From the NCBI GenBank assembly GCA_049999805.1, contig JBNGIO010006373.1, positions 98,231 through 162,230 on the forward strand: a stretch of DNA of 64,000 nucleotides, in the 5' to 3' direction. The stretch comes from Folioceros fuciformis (Eukaryota; Anthocerotophyta; Anthocerotopsida; Anthocerotales). The translations under genes were made by a program, and so were the position numbers. Positions 45,046-53,623 of the stretch are shown one piece after another. How positions within the stretch are numbered: position 1 is the stretch's first letter; each line of letters starts with the position of its first letter. The notes under the pieces were generated by a model. It saw nothing but the letters and a program-made list of their open reading frames with translations, searched no databases and had not been told where the DNA came from.

Positions 45046-46407
45046 TCACCAGGCATGCTGCTGGGGCTCCAAAGCTTCAGACCTGTATTCGGATCCTGCC
45101 CCTACAACGTACCCAGCTCCCACTTGGCAGTCTCTCAAGTTGGACCTTTCCTGCAGATGCACGTTGCTACATACAATTGAGCCTTGGATCACACAACCAT
45201 CGTCAACTGTGACATAATCCATCAGAACTGAGTTCATGATCTTCACGTTGGAACCGATCCGGCAGTGGCGTCCAACAACAGAACGCTTCACACTACATTT
45301 GTCACCAAGCTGAGAGCCTTCCCCAAGCATGCAGTGAGGTCCTACTGTAGTTTTGGAACCCAAAACCGCAGTCGGATGGATGACGTTATTTTGAGGAGAG
45401 ACAGTGTAGCCCGTCAGATGAATTGCCTCCCCTGCAACATCCCGATTGATGTCTTCGAACGCCTGAATCGAGTTCAGGCGGGCACAATACTTGCCCTTGC
45501 TGGCAAGATACGCTAGGCACCTGAAAGAAGGTTGAGCCTTGCCAGCTGCCTGCAGCAGTGCAGAGGTGCTGGGCTGCACTGCTCCCCCGTCATCCGCCAC
45601 ACGCAAGCTCTCTAAACCCTCCTCCAAGCCAGAGGCTGCAACTGTGGCCAGCTGCGGTCTCAATTGGGAACGGACGAGGTAAGGTACAAGGTCCTGTTTG
45701 ATGGATCTGATACCCGGTCTGGCCTCCAGCACCTCCTTCACTTCCTTCCTGTTGAAGGCATACAGGTGCGCATCCACAAGGTCCGTGCGGATGACCATGT
45801 GCCCTGCTACCCGCAGCAAGGACCTTGCCGTCCTCACCTCCTTCAGAATCTGCGGGCCCGAGGCAAGGTAGAGCAGAGACTGCTGCGAAGGCCCTAGCCC
45901 GATGACATCTAAAGGCGCGGGCTGCTTCGATTTATCCTTCCCAGGTCCGCTCTCAGCAGCACCAGCAGTCGGCCTCCCGCAGAGGAGTGCCGTCACCACA
46001 GCCCCGTGCCGTCTGTGGGCAGCAGCCACAACGCCCAGTGGCACATCGCATACCAGGTCCCCGCTCACCACGATGAAGTCGTCAGCTGTCACGTAATGTA
46101 GCACATGCCGAAGTGCATCCGCGGTGCCGACATCCTCGGGCACCGCTGCGACCTCCACGTTCAATCGCCCAGCGAAGGCCTCGGTAATCCAGTCACTAAT
46201 TCTCCCCGCTGATTCCTCTCCTGCCACCACCACGATCAAATCCTTCAGATTGCTGGCTTCCAAAAGCTCCAGCACGTAGGACAACACCGGCCGGTTCCCC
46301 ACAGGCAGGAGCGCCTTGGGCACTTCCTTCGAGACCAGCGGGTAGAGCTTCTCCATGAGCCCTCCAGCCATCACCACAGCCTGGAACTTCATCACCGGAT
46401 CCCCCAT
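45046..46407 (-). CDS. EIF2B3: Translation initiation factor eIF2B subunit gamma
   Basis: Intronless frame of 453 aa from the ATG at 46407 (a second ATG at 46392 begins MKFQAVVMAGG). The N-terminal half is a nucleotidyltransferase-like fold with FQAVVMAGG, KEVPKALLPVGNRPVLSYVL and the VVSGDLVCDVPLG block. The C-terminal half shows left-handed beta-helix hexapeptides (GSKTTVGPHCMLGEGSQLGD, GRHCRIGSNVKIMNSVLMD). This is the eIF2B gamma architecture: a non-catalytic partner of epsilon in the factor that reloads eIF2 with GTP. The VxxxGxPxxL pyrophosphorylase signature of active sugar-nucleotide enzymes is modified, as usual for this subunit. A 141-bp divergent spacer separates it from the next PPR gene. 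Confidence 0.93.
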   Translation of the reverse strand: MGDPVMKFQAVVMAGGLMEKLYPLVSKEVPKALLPVGNRPVLSYVLELLEASNLKDLIVVVAGEESAGRISDWITEAFAGRLNVEVAAVPEDVGTADALRHVLHYVTADDFIVVSGDLVCDVPLGVVAAAHRRHGAVVTALLCGRPTAGAAESGPGKDKSKQPAPLDVIGLGPSQQSLLYLASGPQILKEVRTARSLLRVAGHMVIRTDLVDAHLYAFNRKEVKEVLEARPGIRSIKQDLVPYLVRSQLRPQLATVAASGLEEGLESLRVADDGGAVQPSTSALLQAAGKAQPSFRCLAYLASKGKYCARLNSIQAFEDINRDVAGEAIHLTGYTVSPQNNVIHPTAVLGSKTTVGPHCMLGEGSQLGDKCSVKRSVVGRHCRIGSNVKIMNSVLMDYVTVDDGCVIQGSIVCSNVHLQERSNLRDCQVGAGYVVGAGSEYRSEALEPQQHAW

Positions 46408-46548
46408 CGCTCTTGCTCAGTCTCTCCCGCCCACGGAATTCAGCGCTCACGTAAAAAGTTGTAGGGTGACTAGATACACTCTTTCCATTTTCCGCTCCCC
46501 GATGTCCTTTATCCACCTGAAGAAAAGGGTGGAGCTACCTGTGGGCAC
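46408..46548. promoter_or_regulatory. Short divergent promoter between eIF2B gamma and PPR gene
   Basis: Only 141 bp separate the eIF2B gamma ATG from the proposed ATG of the PPR gene, so the spacer must contain both 5' UTRs and probably a shared bidirectional promoter. If the PPR gene starts further down, the spacer grows to several hundred bp. Confidence 0.45.
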
Positions 46549-49483
46549 ATGGGGCAATGCTCGGAGATACTCAGCCCGAGCTGTGCTATATCGCCAGCAG
46601 ACAGACCCTCTGCCTCGTCTGTGATCAGACAGCAAGACTTGAAGAAGCCCCTGGGCTTTGGTGATTCAGAGTCGCAGCTCGCTCGGCTGGGTGCTGAACT
46701 TCATGAATCGGTGAAGGGACGTCAAGGGTCTGAGTTTCGGTTGATTCTTGACAAAGGAAGGTGATCCCTTGCTGCGCAGGAGATCCCGTGCTGTATTGTA
46801 GTGTCACGTACTGAACTTCGTGGAAGAAATCCTAATGCAGCCTTGAAATCCCGTGTCGGCTTGCAGGTCAAAGAGCTATGGTGGGGCTGAAAGACTTTGC
46901 AAGTTGGGCCAACTGGACAAGGCCCTGGCCACCCTGGTGGGCATGGACGAGCTGGGAATGGTGCCTTCGGTGCAGTTGTATAAGTGCTTACTGGAGGCGT
47001 GCATCAACAAGAAGGCCCTGGTTGAAGCTAGAGCAGTTCGTGCTCATATGGCAAAACATGGGTTGGAGGCCAACAAATTCTTAGGTGAGCTTCTGGTTGC
47101 AACTCTGGTGAAATGTGGGAGTATCACAGATGGGATTCAGGTGTTTGAGAAGTTGTCGCGCAGAACAGTTTTTTCGTGGACAGCAGTCATTTCAGGGTAC
47201 AGCAATGCTGGGCAGGGCAGGCAGGCTCTCTCGTGCTACCAGGACATGCTTCAGGAGGGTGTACAACCTGACAAGTACACGTTTGTCAGCTTACTGAAAG
47301 CGTGCAGCAAGTTGGAAGACTTAGAAGAGGGCAAGCGGATTCATGAACATGTTCTGAGAAATGGGCTTGAGTCTGATGTCTTTGTGGGTAGTACTTTGGT
47401 CAGTTTGTATGCTAAGTGTGGCGACCTCACTATTGCGCAACAGGTATTCGACAGACTGGTGCACCGCAATGTCGTATCCTGGACTGCATTGATTGGAGCA
47501 TATGCCCAGAGGGGCCAGGGAGAACGGGCTTTGCAGATTTATGCTGACATGCGCAAGGAAGGAGTGACGCCCGACGGTAGGACTTTTGTCAGCGCTCTTC
47601 AAGCGTGTAGCAACCTTGCAGACAAGGAGGAGAGTGTTCTTGTACATGGGGAGCAGGTCAAAGTCAGGACACTGAGCAAGGGAAGTGAAATACATGCTGA
47701 AGCTACTCGGCTGGGTTTTGATTCTGATGTGTTTGTTGCTAGCAGTCTAGTTAGCATGTATGCAAAGTGTGGGAGCTTGAAGGATGGACGAGAGGTGTGC
47801 TGTCAGATGTCCCACCATGATGTAGTATCATGGAATGCCATGATTGCAGCATTTGCTCAGCAGGACCAAGGAGAACGTGCATTGCAAGTATATGAGGAAA
47901 TGCAAGTAAAGGCAATCAAGCCAAATGCTCGAACCTTTGTGAGCGCTCTGCAAGCGTGTGGTGCCCTTGCAGAAAAGGAGAGAAGTGCTCTGACTCATGG
48001 GCAGAATGTCAAAGTGGAGTCGCTGCGGAAAGGGAGTAAAATACACGCAGAAGCTGTTCGCCTCGGGTTTGAGTCGGATGTGTTTGTTGCAAGCACTGTG
48101 GTGAGCATGTATGGGAAGTGTGGAAGCATAAAGGACGCCAGGCAGGTGTTTGACCGAATGACACAACACAATGTGGTGTCATGGAATGCAATCATTGCAG
48201 CATATGCACAGCAGGATCAAGGTGGAGTCGCCTTGGAGCTTTATGAGCGCATGCAAGAGAAAGGTTTCAGGCCAGATTCCCGGACCTTTGTCAGCGTTCT
48301 CCAAGCATGTGGCAGCATTGCAGACAAAGAAGAAAGTTCACTGTTAGATGGTCAAATAATCAAAGCGGGGTCCCTGCAGAAGGGAACAGAACTGTATGAG
48401 AAAGTAGCCTCCAGGGGTTTTGACTCGGATGTGTTCGTCGGTAATAGTCTGGTTAGTATGTTTGCAAAGTGCGGGAGCATCAAGGATGCACGTCGCATAT
48501 TCGATGAATTATCCCACAAAGATGTGGTCTCGTGGAATGCCATAGTTGCAGCATATGCTCAACAAGACCAGGGGGAAAAGGCCCTTCAGATGTATGGGCA
48601 AATGCAGGATGAAAGTATGGAACCAAATGAGGCCACGTTCCTATGCGTCCTCGAAGCTTGCAGCAAGACAGGAGCCCTAGATATGTGTAGGAGTATCCAC
48701 CAGGACGTTGTGGATAGAGGGTTTGAATGCTGCCTGTCTGTAGCAACCAGTCTAATTCATGCCTATGGCAAATGTGGGAGCATGGTTGATGCTCGGAAGG
48801 TGTTTGAGGCCCTGCCTAAACCTGATCCAGTTTCGTGGAATGCGCTGATTGCCGGGTACGCCCGACAAGGAGATACTGCAAAATGCGGGCAGTGTTATGA
48901 GGAGATGTGTTGTAAAGGAATGAAACCCGATAGAGTTACATTCTTGGCTCTTCTGTCTGCCTGCAGCCATGCTTGCATGGTGGACTCGGGGCTACAGTAC
49001 TTTGCCAGAATGACAACAGAGCATGGAATCACTGCGGAGCTGGGGCATTTTGTTTGCATCATAGATCTAGTAGGCCGCGCAGGCCTCTTCACAGAAGTTG
49101 AAGAGTTGATCTTAAAAATGCCAATGCAGCCTGATTTCCCTGCGTGGCTGTGTATTCTCAGCGCCTGCCGTATACATTGTAACGTGGTGCTTGGGAGGCA
49201 TGCCTTCAACTGTGCCGTTGCCCTAGAGCCAGAACAAGCGTCACCTTATGTGCTCATGTCAAATATTTATGCTCATGCTGGCATGTCAGAGTGTGCAAGG
49301 GAGATAGAACGGTTGCGAGAAAGCAAGGGTGCTTGGAAGAAGGCTGGACAGAGCTGGATCGAGTACAAGCAAGAGTTGCACACCTTTATGGTGGGCGACC
49401 ACAGGCACCAGCAAGAATCTCTGCTGTATGGATTGCTGAAAGAATTAAGTCCAAAATTGCAAGTGGTGGGGTATGCTCCTTGA
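46549..49483 (+). CDS. PLS-class PPR protein with E/E+ domain, no DYW
   Basis: The main exon (46867-49483) has no ATG near its start. Joining it to the open frame 46549-46760 (ATG 46549, donor GT at 46761, acceptor AG at 46865-46866) keeps the frame and gives 942 aa. PLS triplets run through most of the protein, with repeats of VSWNAIIAAYAQQDQG, FVASSLVSMYAKCGS and the PDxxTFVSxLQAC type. The end has an E/E+ region (GHFVCIIDLVGRAGL, AWLCILSACRIHCNVVLGR, AGQSWIEYKQELHTFMVGD) and stops there, without a DYW deaminase. Such proteins bind organelle RNA and guide C-to-U editing, and need a DYW partner in trans. Three successive repeat units carry an extra segment of about 15 residues (see findings). 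The N-terminal exon is weakly organelle-transit-like. Confidence 0.88.
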
Positions 49484-49806
49484 TGGTTTGCCAGCCAAAC
49501 CTACAGGTTGCTTCATTCATTATCTTGCAGCTGGGATGCTCTGCGCTTCCACGACGCTGTGTCCAGTAGAGTCAGCAGTGTCTTGTGAAACCATTCCCCC
49601 ATATACGCAGTTCCGGTAATGAAATACTATAGTAATCAAGCGCGAGCCAGAACCCGAGAATTCTAGTTTCGTATACTAGCGTGGACCAAACGGCCAAGCC
49701 AATAATTGAGCACGTCTATGCTAATCTAACTTGTATATGCTTTCCATTTGTCACACCAGCCCAGAGATTCTCCAGAGTTGACCCATAGCAAACATTTGGA
49801 AATAAT
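49484..49806. other. Convergent intergenic spacer between two PPR genes
   Basis: About 320 bp between two convergent stop codons; it must contain both 3' ends. No other feature was seen. Confidence 0.6.
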
Positions 49807-52800
49807 CTAATCCAGCTTTGCATTTCCCCTGGGATCGTTCTCATCTCCAACCAGAAAGCTATGAACGAATCCTTCCATGTCTGTCCACCAGCTCTGACCA
49901 GGCTGTTTCCAAGCTCTGATTTCTTTTCTCCTCACCTGTATTGCCTGTGCTTGCTCCCACATATGGGCACCATTGTATATGTTTGACATCAATACATACG
50001 CCGCAGAATCTTTCTGGTTTAGCTTCAATGCTTCATCAAAACAATGCCGTCCCACCTCCACGTTGTTCCATTTTTGACATGAGCCTAACAAGGTATACCA
50101 TACTGCGGCATTAGGCAATACAGGCATCGACCTTATCAGCGCTATTGCCTCATTCAATTGGCCTGCACGGCCAAGGAGATCCACCATGCATGTGTAGTGC
50201 TCTACTGTGGGAGTGATGCCATAGTCTCTGCTCATGGCTTCAAAATACTCCATCCCCTTGTCCAAAAGACGCGCGTGACTGCATGCTGTTAGAACACTTA
50301 GAAATGTGATACCATCTGGCTGTATACCATCCTCTTTCATTCTCTGGATCAATTCAAAGACCAATCTGCTGTTTCCTTGACCGGTGTACCCTGCCATAAG
50401 TGCGCTCCAGGTTACGACATCTCTTTCCGCCAATACTTCAAAAACCTGATGTGCATCAACCATGCTCCCAGACTTTCCGTACATGTTTATCAAACCTCGG
50501 GCTACAAACACATCAGCCTGAAGGCCTAGCGCTTCAATCCGTGCATGTAGCTGCCTTCCAAGGCTCAAAGCTGCCAGGCTTGCACATGCCTGAAGGAGCG
50601 AGACAAATGTCACAGAATCAGGTACAGCCGCGTCCTCTTCTTGCATAACACTGTAGAGATGAAGGGCTTCCTGCCCCATCCCCTGCTGTGCATATGCAGT
50701 GATTATTGCATTCCACGTCACAACGTCTTTGTCATCCAGTTCCTCAAACACTCTCTGAGCATCTTCCAAGCTACCACACTTTGCATACATATTCACAACA
50801 TTGTTCGCCACAAACACATCAGCCTGATGTCCTTGTTCCCAAATCCGAGCATGAATCTGCTTCCCCTCCTCCAAAGCTGGGCTCCCCACACTTGCACATG
50901 TCTGCAGGAGACACACAAATGTCAAGGGATCAGGTACAGACATACCTTCATCTAGCATAGCATTGTAAAGACATACAACTTCCTGCACCATGCCCTCCTG
51001 GGAATATCCAGACATCAGGGCATTCCACGTCACCACATCTTTGTGACTAAGACCATCAAACACGTTCTGGGCATCCTCCAAGCTGCCACACTTTGCGTAC
51101 ATGTTCACCAAACTGTTGGCTACGAAAACATCATCCTGGTGCCCTTGTTCTATGATTTCAACATGCAGCTGCTTCCCCGTCTCCAAGGCTTGGGTGCCCA
51201 GACTTGTACATGCTTGCAGGAGGCACACAAATGTCACGGAATCAGGTACAGCTATCCCTTCTTCTTGCATATCACTGGAAAGACGGAGGGCTTCCTGCCC
51301 CATGCCCTGCTTGGAATACCCTGCTATCATCACAGTCCACGTCACCACATCTTTCTCAACAAGCTCGTCAAACACAATCTGAGCGTCTTCCAAACTGCCA
51401 CATTTTGCATACATGTTCACTAAACTGTTGGCTACAAATGCATCAGCTTGGTGTCCTTGTTCTCTAATTTGCGAATGTAGCTGTTTCCCAATCCCCAAAG
51501 CTGGACTTCCCAAACTCGCGCATGCCTTCAGGAGGCACACGAAAGTCACAGAATCAGGTGTAACGGTGCCTTCTTCTTGCATAGCATCGTAGAGACGGAT
51601 GACTTCTTGGGCCATGCCCTGCTTAGAATATCCTGAGAGCATGGCATTCCATGTCACCACATCTTTTTGACTGAGTCCCTCAAAAATTCTCTGGGCATTT
51701 TCGAAGCTGCCACACTTAGCATACATGTTCACCAGGCTGTTTGCAACAAACGCATGGCCTTGAGGTCCCCACTCTTTAATTTCTGCATGAAGCTGCTTTC
51801 CCATCTCTAAAGCTGGGGCTCCAACACTAGCACATGCCTGCAGGAGGCACACAAATGTCACAGAATTGGGTGCAGTGATGCCTTCAACTTTCATCTGCTT
51901 GTAAAGACTAAGGGCTTTGTGCCCCATATCCTGCTGGGAATATCCTGCCAACAAGGAATTCCACGTGACCACATCCTTCTCACGAGCTTCGTCAAACACT
52001 CTTTGAGCATCTTCCAAGCTCCCACACTTTGCATACATGTTCACCAAACTGTTGGCCATAACCACACCCACTTCGTGCCCACGTTCTGTTATGTGCGAAT
52101 TAATCTGCCTCCCTTTTTCCAAAGCTGTGTTACCCAAACCAGCACATGCCTGCAGGAGGCAGACATACGTCACAGAATTGGGTGCAACCACAGCTTCCTC
52201 CCGCATATCATCGTAAAGCTGCAGGGCTCTCTGTCCCATGCCCAGCTGCGAATACCCTGCAATGATGGCATTCCAGCTCACTACATCCTTTCGATCAAGT
52301 CCATCGAACACGCTCTGCGCATCCTCCAAGCTGCCACACTTTGCATACATGTTCACCAAACTGTTGGCTACTAAGATATCAGATCGACACCCTTGTTCTC
52401 TGATTCGTACATGCAGGCGCTTCCCCACCTCCAACGCTGGGTTCCCCACCCTTGCACATGCCTGAAGGACGGACAGATAGGTCACAGAATTAGGTAGTGC
52501 GCTGCCTTCTGCTTGCATAGCCCTGAACAGGCAGAGGGCTTCATGGCCCATGCCCTGTTGCGAATATCCAGCGATCATCGCATTCCATGTCACCACATCT
52601 TTCCGACCAAGTCCATCAAACACTCTTCGAGCGTCTTCCAAGCTGCCACACTTGGCATACATGTCCACCAAGCAACTGCAAACGAACAAATCAGACTCCA
52701 TCCCGCTTGCCAGCACATGAGCATGCACCTCCTGCCCAGATTCCAAGTCCCTTCCCCTGGCACAAGCTTGCAGAGCTGCCACAAAGACATGCCCATCTGG

Positions 52801-53448
52801 CTTCACACTTGACCTGCGCATGCTATGGTACAGTTGTATCGCCTGCGTGTCTTGCCCTTGCTTCACATGAGCAGATATTATGGAAGACCACATGAAGGCA
52901 TCGGGAGTGGCAACCATGGTGAACACATCCATGGCGTCTTGCAACCTGCCATGAGAAGCATACATTCGCAGGATGTGATTGCAGAGGAACGTGTCGGCCT
53001 GGTAACCCCTTTTTACTATGAAAGCATGGACTCGGCGACCCACAACGACATCCTTCTGTCCAACACATTCCTTCAGGACTGTGTAAAAAAGAGACCTGGA
53101 AACGCTGCAGTCCGATTCAACCAGAATTCCCACGGCTTCCACAGCCTTCACGAGATGGCCTTGCTCACACAGCTTGCTCACCGTCTCAGCAGTTACTACC
53201 ACATCGTACCATGGATTCCTGAATTTGGAGGCCACGCGATCCGCTTCGACAGCAGCAAGCTCTGAATCGTGGACACTGCTCACATGCTGAGGCTGCTTTC
53301 GGACCCCTTGCTGCGAGATGAGCGAAAGCGTAGGATAGGCCGTACTCCAGGTGCAGTCGTTTGAAGGCAGACGCTTCCTTGACCCACCGATTGACGAAAA
53401 CTGTGTACACAACGGGCAGAGTTGCCCCCGGATTGAATCAATTGCCAT
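49807..53448 (-). CDS. Large PLS-class PPR protein with E/E+ domain, highly repetitive
   Basis: Intronless gene. The frame opens at 53589 with TTG; the first ATG is at 53448 (MAIDSIRGQL), giving 1213 aa. After a ~100-residue leader, about nine PLS triplets follow, most built on GKQLHxxIxEQGHQADxFVA, NSLVNMYAKCGSLEDAQ, KDVVTWNAMIAGYSQQGMG and PDSVTFVCLLQACASLG. The middle units (about 50700-52660) recur every ~313 bp with very high identity. The E/E+ part follows (VEHYTCMVDLLGRAGQL, AAVWYTLLGSCQKWNNVEVGRH, PGQSWWTDMEGFVHSFLVGD) and the protein ends without DYW. The expected role is site-specific organelle RNA binding for editing or processing. It converges on the previous PPR gene and follows HRQ1 on the same strand. 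Confidence 0.92.
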   Translation of the reverse strand: MAIDSIRGQLCPLCTQFSSIGGSRKRLPSNDCTWSTAYPTLSLISQQGVRKQPQHVSSVHDSELAAVEADRVASKFRNPWYDVVVTAETVSKLCEQGHLVKAVEAVGILVESDCSVSRSLFYTVLKECVGQKDVVVGRRVHAFIVKRGYQADTFLCNHILRMYASHGRLQDAMDVFTMVATPDAFMWSSIISAHVKQGQDTQAIQLYHSMRRSSVKPDGHVFVAALQACARGRDLESGQEVHAHVLASGMESDLFVCSCLVDMYAKCGSLEDARRVFDGLGRKDVVTWNAMIAGYSQQGMGHEALCLFRAMQAEGSALPNSVTYLSVLQACARVGNPALEVGKRLHVRIREQGCRSDILVANSLVNMYAKCGSLEDAQSVFDGLDRKDVVSWNAIIAGYSQLGMGQRALQLYDDMREEAVVAPNSVTYVCLLQACAGLGNTALEKGRQINSHITERGHEVGVVMANSLVNMYAKCGSLEDAQRVFDEAREKDVVTWNSLLAGYSQQDMGHKALSLYKQMKVEGITAPNSVTFVCLLQACASVGAPALEMGKQLHAEIKEWGPQGHAFVANSLVNMYAKCGSFENAQRIFEGLSQKDVVTWNAMLSGYSKQGMAQEVIRLYDAMQEEGTVTPDSVTFVCLLKACASLGSPALGIGKQLHSQIREQGHQADAFVANSLVNMYAKCGSLEDAQIVFDELVEKDVVTWTVMIAGYSKQGMGQEALRLSSDMQEEGIAVPDSVTFVCLLQACTSLGTQALETGKQLHVEIIEQGHQDDVFVANSLVNMYAKCGSLEDAQNVFDGLSHKDVVTWNALMSGYSQEGMVQEVVCLYNAMLDEGMSVPDPLTFVCLLQTCASVGSPALEEGKQIHARIWEQGHQADVFVANNVVNMYAKCGSLEDAQRVFEELDDKDVVTWNAIITAYAQQGMGQEALHLYSVMQEEDAAVPDSVTFVSLLQACASLAALSLGRQLHARIEALGLQADVFVARGLINMYGKSGSMVDAHQVFEVLAERDVVTWSALMAGYTGQGNSRLVFELIQRMKEDGIQPDGITFLSVLTACSHARLLDKGMEYFEAMSRDYGITPTVEHYTCMVDLLGRAGQLNEAIALIRSMPVLPNAAVWYTLLGSCQKWNNVEVGRHCFDEALKLNQKDSAAYVLMSNIYNGAHMWEQAQAIQVRRKEIRAWKQPGQSWWTDMEGFVHSFLVGDENDPRGNAKLD
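50700..52660 (-). repeat. Coding tandem array of near-identical PLS units (~313 bp)
   Basis: The MYAKCGSLEDAQ segment recurs near 50768, 51088, 51398, 51712, 52022, 52335 and 52650 (plus-strand ACACTTTGCATACATGTTCA or close variants), a spacing of about 310-320 bp. Flanking codons are also conserved, which indicates tandem expansion and gene conversion more than ancient divergence. Confidence 0.88.
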
Positions 53449-53623
53449 GCCCCAGACAGATATGCCCCGCAACAGCACACGCGGAGCCAATGCACGCAGT
53501 ACACACAGCCCAGCCCATGTGGCTGGGCTGCATCGGCTAGTCGATACGTCTCTGGACAAACCATATGCGTCTACGCCCGTCGCTCCCAAGTTATTACACG
53601 TGTGGATCGGGAACCTAGTGATG

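Noticed and set aside
53449-53589. N-terminal extension of the large PPR protein from a TTG codon
   Set aside because: Non-ATG start; the first ATG at 53448 is preferred. An upstream exon is possible but not supported by splice signals I could see.
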